Assembly (NCBI GenBank): GCA_002862945.1
Contig: PKCJ01000014.1
Span: forward strand, 1-33,195
Origin: Opitutia bacterium
Lineage (GTDB): Bacteria; Verrucomicrobiota; Verrucomicrobiia; Opitutales; Coraliomargaritaceae
Reading direction: 5' to 3'
Length of the DNA stretch: 33,195 nt
Position numbers and translations under genes: made by a program. Under the pieces are notes generated by a model, which was not told where the DNA came from, searched no databases, and saw nothing but the letters and a program-made list of their open reading frames with translations. Positions within the stretch are counted from its first letter, which is position 1. Each line of letters starts with the position of its first letter. This document shows, piece after piece, positions 17,671-23,956 of this stretch.

Positions 17671-18816
17671 CTATTTTTGTATCTCAGCAAAGGCCCAATC
17701 CAGCCATGGCAGCAGCGCCTCGATGTCGGCAGTGTCGACCGTAGCACCACCCCAGATACGAAGACCAGGGGGCGCGTCGCGGTAGCTACCGAAGTCGTAA
17801 CCCACACCTTCCTTGTCAAGTAAGCTGACCAGCGCTTTGGCTTTGGCGGCTTGCTCTTCAGCAGGGAGTGCTTGATACCAATCGGCTGTGATTTTAAGGC
17901 AGATTGATGTGTTGGAGATTGTAGCAGGGTCTTCTGCGAGAAAATCGATCCAATTAGTCTTGGCCACCCAATCAGCGATGGCCTTGAGGTTGGCATCCGA
18001 GCGCTCGATCAGTGTGGGTAGGCCGCCGATACTTTCCACCCAGCGTAGGCCGTCGAGCGCATCTTCCACGCAGAGCATGGAGACCGTGTTGATGGTGGCA
18101 CCGCTGAAAATGCCCTTAATTAGTTTACCCCCCTTAGTCATGCGGAAGATCTTTGGCAGTGGCCAAGCCGGGGTGTAAGTTTCGAGACGGGCAATCGCGC
18201 GCGGGCTCAGCACGATCATGCCGTGGGCACCTTCGCCTCCCATTACTTTTTGCCAAGACCAAGTCACCACATCGCACTTGTTAAAATCGATGTCCATAGC
18301 GAAGACCGCTGATGTGGCGTCGCAAATGGTGAGGCCTTTACGGTCGGCCGGAATGAAGTCGAGGTTTGGCAGTTTCACACCCGAGGTCGTCCCGTTGAAA
18401 GTGAAGACCACATCGTTATCAAAGTTTACCTTTGAGAAATCAGGTAGCAGACCGTAGTCGGCTTCGTGATTGCATACGTTTTCTAGCTTAAGCTGTTTAA
18501 TCACATCCGTGACCCAGCCAGAACCAAAAGATTCCCAAGCGCACATTTCAACCCCTCGCTGGCCAAGTAGCGACCACATCGCCATCTCGACCGCGCCCGT
18601 GTCCGAGGCCGGCACGATCCCGCAGACGTAGCCCTCGGGCAGCCCAAGGATGGAGGTGGATTTTTCGATGACTTCTTCGATACGTGCCTTAGCAGGTTTC
18701 GCGCGGTGCGAGCGACCAACGAGCGAGCCGCCAAGTGAGTTGAGCGACCAGCCTGGGCGCTTACAGCAAGGACCGGATGAAAAGAAAGGACGAATTGGCT
18801 TTGTAGCTGGTTTCAT
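17671..18816 (-). CDS. serC: Phosphoserine aminotransferase
   Basis: A 381-residue PLP enzyme that converts 3-phosphohydroxypyruvate and glutamate to phosphoserine in serine synthesis. It belongs to the longer SerC type common in Alphaproteobacteria (opening [20 protein letters not shown], as in KPxxKPxxPxFSSGPCAKRPG). The Schiff-base lysine is Lys190 in [15 protein letters not shown]. The ATG at 18816 is chosen because the family starts there; an upstream ATG at 18855 would add 13 atypical residues. It converges with smc, leaving only six bases between the stops, so terminator sequences must overlap coding DNA. serA is not nearby. Confidence 0.92.
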   Translation of the reverse strand: MKPATKPIRPFFSSGPCCKRPGWSLNSLGGSLVGRSHRAKPAKARIEEVIEKSTSILGLPEGYVCGIVPASDTGAVEMAMWSLLGQRGVEMCAWESFGSGWVTDVIKQLKLENVCNHEADYGLLPDFSKVNFDNDVVFTFNGTTSGVKLPNLDFIPADRKGLTICDATSAVFAMDIDFNKCDVVTWSWQKVMGGEGAHGMIVLSPRAIARLETYTPAWPLPKIFRMTKGGKLIKGIFSGATINTVSMLCVEDALDGLRWVESIGGLPTLIERSDANLKAIADWVAKTNWIDFLAEDPATISNTSICLKITADWYQALPAEEQAAKAKALVSLLDKEGVGYDFGSYRDAPPGLRIWGGATVDTADIEALLPWLDWAFAEIQK

Positions 18817-18963
18817 AGTAAAAAGATGTGAAAAACTAGGCTTATGCTTTACCATGTCGAGAGTCTGTTTTGTAAAACTAGCCTTACTGCGAGTCCCTAT
18901 TGGAGAAAATAACTGCAGCGACCCAAGTCAGACCTCAAGGGTACATCTTGAAATGGACTCGAG

Positions 18964-19437
18964 CTATTTTTTGTATTTATGCAGGATGTCATAGGACAAA
19001 TGACAGATGTCGTATGGGCATCGAGTCAGCCGATCCTGATGTGCTTCGTCGCTGCGTAGGTAGTGGGTAAGCGGGCGCACCTCAACCACAACCTTTGCTG
19101 AATCGGGACGCTGCTTGATCCATTCGGATGCTTGCTTGAGATGATTGGGGTTAAGACTGTAGACCCCAGTTCGATACTTCTCGCCAACATCATTGCCCTG
19201 CCTGTTCAGGCTATAGGGATCAATGATCTCAAAAAGGTAAGCCATCAATTCCTCGACTGTGACTAGGTTGGGATCAAAAAGTGTTTTCACACATTCGACA
19301 TAGCCGTCATAGTCCCGCTCAGTGTAATTTTTCGTGCCATTAGCTCGACCCGCCTCCGTCTGGTAAACACCCGGCAAGTGTCGTAAGAATTCTTGGACCC
19401 CCCAAAGGCAGCCGCCTGCTATATAGATTTCTTCCAT
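18964..19437 (-). CDS. msrA: Peptide methionine sulfoxide reductase MsrA
   Basis: A compact 157-residue MsrA that reduces methionine-S-sulfoxide in proteins. The catalytic cysteine is Cys10 in the family motif, here GGCLWG instead of the usual GGCFWG; the phenylalanine normally helps bind the methyl group. Other family blocks are YDGYVECVKTLFDP (GHxExVxVxYDP in most), the YSLNRQGNDVGEKYRTGVY stretch (DPTxxNRQGxDxGxQYRS), and a cysteine near the C terminus (RCPYDICHLS) that could act as resolving residue. It is the last conserved gene before the repeat-rich accessory segment; the first ssrA-like site lies 26 bp upstream of its start codon. Confidence 0.9.
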   Translation of the reverse strand: MEEIYIAGGCLWGVQEFLRHLPGVYQTEAGRANGTKNYTERDYDGYVECVKTLFDPNLVTVEELMAYLFEIIDPYSLNRQGNDVGEKYRTGVYSLNPNHLKQASEWIKQRPDSAKVVVEVRPLTHYLRSDEAHQDRLTRCPYDICHLSYDILHKYKK

Positions 19438-19462
19438 GATTAAAGACAGCTGAATTTTTCGG

Positions 19463-19502
19463 CCTTAAATGGTGGAGGTGGCAGGAGTCGAATTCGTCCT
19501 GC
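19463..19502 (-). repeat. ssrA 3'-end-like site 1
   Basis: TGGTGGAGGTGGC (19470-19482) is the reverse complement of the acceptor end of tmRNA (GCCACCTCCACCA). It is followed by GCAGGA (19481-19486) pairing with TCCTGC (19497-19502) around AGTCGAATTCG, matching the tmRNA T-arm region (TTCGACTCC on the other strand). The flank CCTTAAATGGTGGAGGTGGC is identical over 20 bp to site 3. It marks the left border of the accessory region. Confidence 0.75.
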
Positions 19503-19588
19503 TAAAAATAGGCTTATTTGCAATTTTGTCTTCTATGTTAAGAGGCAGCTTCAAGCTTATGTCTCTGAGTGAAAATGTTTGGGCGCTT

Positions 19589-19616
19589 CTTTGTCACGAA
19601 AATATAGCTTTGTCAC
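19589..19616. repeat. 9-bp direct repeat pair near site 1
   Basis: CTTTGTCAC occurs at 19589-19597 and again at 19608-19616, a 19-bp period, about 90 bp from the end of ssrA-like site 1. Short direct repeats at this distance resemble arm-type binding sites of tyrosine integrases, but two copies alone are weak evidence. Confidence 0.4.
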
Positions 19617-19644
19617 TATGACTTTCTACTACTGAACCAATCTT

Positions 19645-19666
19645 AATTATAACTAATGTTATAATT
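19645..19666. repeat. AT-rich inverted repeat
   Basis: AATTATAAC (19645-19653) and GTTATAATT (19658-19666) form a perfect 9-bp stem with a 4-nt loop, directly before the stronger hairpin at 19677. It may extend the terminator or be a protein site. Confidence 0.5.
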
Positions 19667-19674
19667 TAGAATAC

Positions 19675-19711
19675 AAAAAAGTCGCTAAGTGAAACACTTA
19701 GCGACTTTTAG
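19675..19711 (-). terminator. Strong intrinsic terminator of the YRG gene
   Basis: AAAAGTCGCTAAGTG (19677-19691) pairs perfectly with CACTTAGCGACTTTT (19695-19709) around a 3-nt loop. It lies 17 bp beyond the stop codon of the minus-strand YRG gene and has A/T tracts on both sides, so it can work in both directions. Confidence 0.88.
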
Positions 19712-19727
19712 TAATTTTAGATAAGTA

Positions 19728-19970
19728 TTATCCGTGAATTTCTGAATATTTTGCAGATGCTCCACGGTAGGTAATTGTTGGATCAACACTTCGAAGATCT
19801 TCGTTATGTTTCTGATTTCCAGCAGTTACACTCGCATGATCGGAATGTGATCCGCGATAGCTTAGTTCTGGGTTACTATTTTGTAGCGAATTTGCGTGAG
19901 ATAGATTATTAGCTTTTACGTCGTTAGCAGTAGTCGTTGCGCCTCGGTAGTTGATGATATTATTATTCAT
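19728..19970 (-). CDS. Small YRG-repeat protein (DUF4278-like)
   Basis: An 80-residue polar protein made of three imperfect repeats, each opening with a beta-like dipeptide and YRG: INYRGATTTANDV, LSYRGSHSDHASV and ITYRGASAKYSEI. The YRG signature resembles DUF4278, a family of very small proteins of unknown function that normally have one such unit. There is no signal peptide or membrane segment. It is preceded by a near-consensus sigma-54 promoter, divergent from a sigma-54 activator gene, and followed by a strong terminator, so it is a monocistronic, tightly controlled unit. The regular repeats and promoter argue that it is a real gene. Function is unknown. Confidence 0.8.
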   Translation of the reverse strand: MNNNIINYRGATTTANDVKANNLSHANSLQNSNPELSYRGSHSDHASVTAGNQKHNEDLRSVDPTITYRGASAKYSEIHG

Positions 19971-20012
19971 TTTATGATGTTTAGGTTAGATTTTTAATAG
20001 AGGTAATAACTA

Positions 20013-20029
20013 TTGCATTCACCGTGCCA
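20013..20029 (-). promoter_or_regulatory. Sigma-54 (-24/-12) promoter of the YRG gene
   Basis: On the minus strand the sequence TGGCACGGTGAATGCAA matches the sigma-54 consensus TGGCACGNNNNTTGCW at all fixed positions but one (A for the first T of TTGC), with the correct GG-to-GC spacing of 12. The predicted transcript start is about 20003, giving a 5' leader of about 33 nt before the YRG gene start at 19970. Confidence 0.78.
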
Positions 20030-20125
20030 ATTTTTTTATATAAATTATAAAATATTGATATACAGTAATTTAAAAATAAAAATAAAAAATTTACTTGCAC
20101 ATTATGGTCAATGATTTCCCTTCAT

Positions 20126-20146
20126 GTGGTAAGTAATTTACCACAT
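20126..20146. promoter_or_regulatory. Palindromic upstream activator site
   Basis: TGTGGTAA-GTAAT-TTACCACA is a perfect 8-bp inverted repeat with a 5-bp spacer. Its centre is about 133 bp upstream of the predicted start of the YRG transcript, the normal place for an enhancer-binding-protein site, and about 60 bp before the start codon of the divergent sigma-54 activator, so it could serve both activation and autoregulation. Confidence 0.7.
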
Positions 20147-20197
20147 TAGCTATTGATTGGATTTGTAAGCCCTCATAGACTAGACATAGACAAAGAG

Positions 20198-21622
20198 ATG
20201 GATGATAATTCTAAACCAGTAACGAACCTACTATATCTTGGGTTAAGCTCAGAACTGCGCACACAGATCCAAAAATTACTGCATAAGGGTTCTGGCTTTG
20301 AATATTTTGATGACCTAGATGACGCCTACAGCCATTTGATCTCTAAAAATTGTAGGACAGAGATTGTGGTAATTAGTGATCTTAATGATCTGGCGCCATT
20401 AACTGTGCTTTTAAAAATTAAAAAAATACAGCGCATATTTTCTATCATTGTTCTGAGCGAAAATAAGAAGAGTAGCTTAGCGATAGAAATCATTAAGGCA
20501 GGAGCCTATGATTTCTTTTTGTTACCAGTAGCGACAAGGGAGCTTCTTGATTCGATTAACCAAGCGCTAATTGATCTTAGATTAAATTCTAAGCCTGTTG
20601 AAATAGGTGAGGTATTTAGTGATCAAGATACAATAATTGGACGAAGTCGCGCTATGCGTGATATCTACAAGCAACTGGGAAGAATTGCCTCACAAACAGT
20701 GACTGTAATAGTCAGAGGCGAAACTGGGACTGGTAAAGAACTCATTGCACGAGCAATTTACCAGCATGGCCATCGTGCACACGAAGGATTTGTAGCCGTA
20801 AATTGCGCGGCGATACCAGAGAACTTACTGGAGAGTGAACTCTTTGGGCATGAGAAAGGTTCCTTTACTGGAGCTAGCCAATTACGAGTGGGAAGATTCG
20901 AACAAGCGCACGGAGGTACTATATTCCTTGATGAAATTGGCGACTTAGATCAATCACTACAGGTAAAACTGTTACGTGTTTTACAGGAAAAAACAATTCA
21001 GCGCGTAGGAAGTTCTAAGAACATTCCAGTAGATGTTCGCATAATCGCAGCTACGCACAGAAATTTGGAATCAATGGTTTCTGAGGGCACATTTCGTGAA
21101 GATCTATTTTATAGGCTCAATGTTATATCTATAAACATTCCACCTCTTAGGGATCGGCGAGACGATATTCCTGATTTAGTTAGTTATTTTTTGCAGAAGT
21201 TTGCCACTGAGTACGGTCTGGCAACTCCAAACTTTTCTAAAAAAGCGATTGATTATCTGACACAACTTGAATGGCCGGGTAATATACGGCAGTTGCAGAA
21301 TGTAATTAGTAAGGCTTTGTTAAACTCTAAAAATACGACCCTCGACGTAGAGCATTTTGATAATATCATAAAGGAATCGCAAATTTTAGCTAAAAAACAA
21401 GATCAGCTGAAACAGATTATCGAATGTGAATTTAATCGTGCGGCAGCAAATGAAATTGAAGCGGCTTTACCCATTTTAACAGAGAAGTTTGAACGGGAAG
21501 TTTATACCATGGCAATAGAGAGATCCGATGGAAACCAAGCTAAAGCGGCACGCTTGCTGGGTGTCTCGCGTTTCACATTGAGGGAAAAACTCAAATTATA
21601 TGGAAAACATCCTAACAGTTAG
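20198..21622 (+). CDS. Sigma-54-dependent activator with degenerate receiver domain
   Basis: About 474 residues in three parts. Residues 1-125 look like a receiver fold, but the N-terminal acidic pair and the conserved lysine are missing (LLPV in place of xKPx), so it is probably not a normal phosphoacceptor. Residues about 145-375 form the AAA+ sigma-54 interaction domain: Walker A GETGTGKE at 174-181, the sigma-54 contact loop as GSFTGA instead of GAFTGA, Walker B GTIFLDEIGDL, and the arginine-finger region FREDLFYRLNV. The C-terminal Fis-type helix-turn-helix is NQAKAARLLGVSRFTLREKL. The ATG at 20198 is chosen over a TTG at 20153. It faces away from the YRG gene, which carries a -24/-12 promoter, and is its likely activator. 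Confidence 0.92.
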   Translation: MDDNSKPVTNLLYLGLSSELRTQIQKLLHKGSGFEYFDDLDDAYSHLISKNCRTEIVVISDLNDLAPLTVLLKIKKIQRIFSIIVLSENKKSSLAIEIIKAGAYDFFLLPVATRELLDSINQALIDLRLNSKPVEIGEVFSDQDTIIGRSRAMRDIYKQLGRIASQTVTVIVRGETGTGKELIARAIYQHGHRAHEGFVAVNCAAIPENLLESELFGHEKGSFTGASQLRVGRFEQAHGGTIFLDEIGDLDQSLQVKLLRVLQEKTIQRVGSSKNIPVDVRIIAATHRNLESMVSEGTFREDLFYRLNVISINIPPLRDRRDDIPDLVSYFLQKFATEYGLATPNFSKKAIDYLTQLEWPGNIRQLQNVISKALLNSKNTTLDVEHFDNIIKESQILAKKQDQLKQIIECEFNRAAANEIEAALPILTEKFEREVYTMAIERSDGNQAKAARLLGVSRFTLREKLKLYGKHPNS

Positions 21623-21780
21623 CTACGGGGCTCGTAGGGTCTACTAGACCAAATATCTTTGTGCTAAAATGGGGTATTCTAGTGATGCTGCATGTGCAGG
21701 GACTCGCTTAGTTGCTATCTCGCTACAGCGCACATAGATTAGGCGCCTGCCTGTAAATGCTTCTCTGATTGCCCACACTC

Positions 21781-22248
21781 TTATTGGTCCATACTACTTA
21801 GCTGATACTCTTCCATAAAAGAATCCTTTATGTATGAGGCGTCGTAAGAGTAACCTTCTGGCTTTTCTTCAAAACACAGCATTTCATTAGTAGATGTTGG
21901 AACATTTTGGCTGTAAGTCTGACCGCCATACACTCTAGTATAGCTGTAATTACCGATATGCGTTGTTCGTGCATACGTAGGTGATGAATACGTTGAATTC
22001 TCAATGAGTGTATTTTCACTAACCAGAACAAAGTATTTATATCCATTTTCAAGGCAAAGTTCTGCACATCTCAAAAGGCAATAATTCGATGCTTTATCAG
22101 AAGGTGTGTGGGCATTGCCATTAAAAGTAACCCTGAATGAATTGTCGGATAATCTGATCTCATTAAATCCGCCTAGTAGACCTGATTGCTGATACGGAGT
22201 AGCACAGCCTGCTAACAATAATATTGATATTAATATTAGAACTTTCAT
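21781..22248 (-). CDS. CC0125/CC1285-like lipoprotein
   Basis: A 155-residue lipoprotein: signal peptide with lipobox LLAGC (Cys15) followed by ATPYQ. The mature part has GGFNEIRLSDNSFRVTFNGN and CAELCLENGYKYFVLV, a pattern of the small lipoprotein family typified by Caulobacter CC0125/CC1285 (GGYSExRLxxxxFRVxFxGN ... RAAELxxxxGYxxF). The function of the family is unknown. A central Ser/Tyr/Thr-rich segment separates it from the C-terminal part. It converges with the sigma-54 activator gene. Confidence 0.8.
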   Translation of the reverse strand: MKVLILISILLLAGCATPYQQSGLLGGFNEIRLSDNSFRVTFNGNAHTPSDKASNYCLLRCAELCLENGYKYFVLVSENTLIENSTYSSPTYARTTHIGNYSYTRVYGGQTYSQNVPTSTNEMLCFEEKPEGYSYDASYIKDSFMEEYQLSSMDQ

Positions 22249-22436
22249 TTATTATGAGAAGGTTGCTTGGTCAGGGTTCAATAGAAGCCACTAGCTGATG
22301 CATATATCAATCGCCTTATAAAAAAATACTTCACCTAATAAGATGGTGTATTAATTTCTTGATCCAATTTTGCATTGCGTCAACTGCCTGTGTAGGTTTT
22401 TATTTTTTTAAGATTTAAGCGCATAACAAAAAAATT

Positions 22437-22655
22437 ATGATTGATTTTAATAAATCCCCAATACTCGGAATAATTACTTATGGGATCCTATTGATTTCCT
22501 GCATATTGGAAATCTCAGTAGAATTAGGACTTCACGAATTTGAAGCTTTTGCATCTCACCACGGACTCGCAATATTTGCAGTTGGTAGCTTGTTTGCTAA
22601 TTGGGATGATTTAACGAAATCTATTAAAAGATTAAAAATTAATAAGCAAAAATAG
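22437..22655 (+). CDS. Small membrane protein, unknown
   Basis: A 72-residue protein with one clear hydrophobic helix (about residues 10-28, ILGIITYGILLISCILEI), a second weakly hydrophobic stretch (LAIFAVGSLFANW) and a basic C terminus (KSIKRLKINKQK), consistent with a one- or two-helix inner-membrane protein whose tail is cytoplasmic. No family recognised. It is the last gene before ssrA-like site 2, 53 bp downstream. The AT-rich context and short length leave some doubt that it is expressed. Confidence 0.55.
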   Translation: MIDFNKSPILGIITYGILLISCILEISVELGLHEFEAFASHHGLAIFAVGSLFANWDDLTKSIKRLKINKQK

Positions 22656-22707
22656 CTGTTCTATTTGTAAGGGTTTGGTAACAGCCTAGAAGTTTAATAT
22701 GCACTGG

Positions 22708-22744
22708 CTAAAATCGGTGGAGGTGGTGGGAGTCGTATCGCACC
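22708..22744 (-). repeat. ssrA 3'-end-like site 2
   Basis: GGTGGAGGTGG (22716-22726) followed by GGGAGTCGTATCG and CACC, in which GGTG (22725-22728) can pair with CACC (22741-22744). It aligns with sites 1 and 3 over about 65 bp including the AT-rich downstream flank (AAAGATAATGTAATTTGTAA). It lies in the 341-bp gene-free stretch 22656-22996. Confidence 0.68.
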
Positions 22745-22875
22745 CTGAAAGATAATGTAATTTGTAAGTATATTTGCTACAGTAGATTACGAACGAATTA
22801 TTTTTCTCCCTTACGATAAAAGGTGCCATAAAGCTCACTCTGGGTCAAGTTCGTAGGAATTAGGAGGAATTTAGA

Positions 22876-22908
22876 CTAGGGGGCGGAGGTTCGCATGGTT
22901 CACCTCTG
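22876..22908. repeat. Divergent copy of the G-rich hairpin repeat
   Basis: CTAGGGGGCGGAGGTTCGCATGG followed by TTCACCTCTG resembles the core of the repeats at 27713, 28756 and 30371 (GGGGGTTCGCTTGG ... CCCTC); GAGGT pairs with ACCTC. It lacks the 11-bp tandem units and the palindrome. It is about 130 bp after ssrA-like site 2, as the 27713 copy is about 95 bp after site 4. Confidence 0.5.
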
Positions 22909-22996
22909 TAAGCCATCAGCGATTTTGTTCAGTTCTTGCCAGCGTGAGCAAAGCGCCCAGTGTTATCTGTTTTTAATTTATCTTCACATAAATGCC

Positions 22997-23953
22997 ATGA
23001 ACATACCTCAGCGTAATCCAGGACTACCGCTTGACCTTGATTGGGTATTGTCGGTGCAAGTGAATACCTCAGCAATTGAGCGGCGCTGCAAGACACTGCC
23101 AGGGCGACGTTCGATTAAGAAAAACCACCAAGTTGCATGGTTATTAAAAGCTTTAACTTGTATCGACTTAACTACTCTATCGGGTGATGATACCGAGCAG
23201 CGGGTGCGGCGCTTGTGCCGAAAGGCGCGGATGCCGGTGCGCCGCGACCTCATGCGCGCATTAGATATCGCTCCTGAGCGAGTTCACACCGCAGCAATTT
23301 GTGTTTACCATGAGATGGTTCCCGCGGCAGTGGCGGCTTTGGATGGAAGTAATATTCCAGTGGCGGCCGTCTCCACGGGCTTCCCCGCAGGACTGTCTCC
23401 CTACGCGCTGCGATTGGCTGAAATTGGTGAATCGGTCAAAGCTGGAGCTGCTGAGATCGACATTGTGATTTCTCGCCGGCATGTATTGACGCAGGACTGG
23501 CAGGCACTATATGAAGAAATGCAATCCTTTCGCGCTGCTTGTGGTGAGGCCCATGTAAAAGCCATTTTAGCGACGGGTGAACTGGGCAGCTTGCGCAATG
23601 TAGCGCGGGCTTCTTTAATTTGTATGATGGCGGGTGCGGATTTTATAAAGACCTCGACGGGCAAGGAGAGTGTCAATGCGACTCTGCCAGTTAGCCTCAC
23701 GATGATTCGGCAAATCCGTGATTATTACGAACGCACTGGGTATCACATCGGCTACAAACCAGCCGGAGGTATTTCAAAAGCTAAGGATTCACTTAACTAC
23801 CTCGCACTGGTTAAAGAAGAGTTAGGGGATCGTTGGCTGCAGCCAGATTTGTTTCGCTTTGGTGCTTCAAGTCTTCTTGGCGACATAGAGCGCCAACTAG
23901 AACACTACGTGTCAGGCCATTACTCGGCCAACCACCGCCATGCTATTGGATAA
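22997..23953 (+). CDS. deoC: Deoxyribose-phosphate aldolase
   Basis: A 318-residue class I aldolase that splits 2-deoxyribose 5-phosphate into acetaldehyde and glyceraldehyde 3-phosphate. The Schiff-base lysine is Lys218 in ADFIKTSTGK, with Asp165 in AAEIDIVIS and the second lysine in GYKPAGGI; VKAILATGEL and RFGASSLL complete the DeoC signature. It is about 60 residues longer than E. coli DeoC, mostly at the N terminus. The ATG at 22997 is chosen; an upstream in-frame start at 22895 would translate a non-coding repeat. The aldehyde dehydrogenase gene begins three bases after its stop, so the acetaldehyde released may be oxidised by its partner. Confidence 0.9.
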   Translation: MNIPQRNPGLPLDLDWVLSVQVNTSAIERRCKTLPGRRSIKKNHQVAWLLKALTCIDLTTLSGDDTEQRVRRLCRKARMPVRRDLMRALDIAPERVHTAAICVYHEMVPAAVAALDGSNIPVAAVSTGFPAGLSPYALRLAEIGESVKAGAAEIDIVISRRHVLTQDWQALYEEMQSFRAACGEAHVKAILATGELGSLRNVARASLICMMAGADFIKTSTGKESVNATLPVSLTMIRQIRDYYERTGYHIGYKPAGGISKAKDSLNYLALVKEELGDRWLQPDLFRFGASSLLGDIERQLEHYVSGHYSANHRHAIG

Positions 23954-23956
23954 GTT

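Noticed and set aside
22895-22996. N-terminal extension of DeoC
   Set aside because: The extra 34 residues are rich in Cys and unlike DeoC, and the DNA belongs to the intergenic repeat at 22876-22908.
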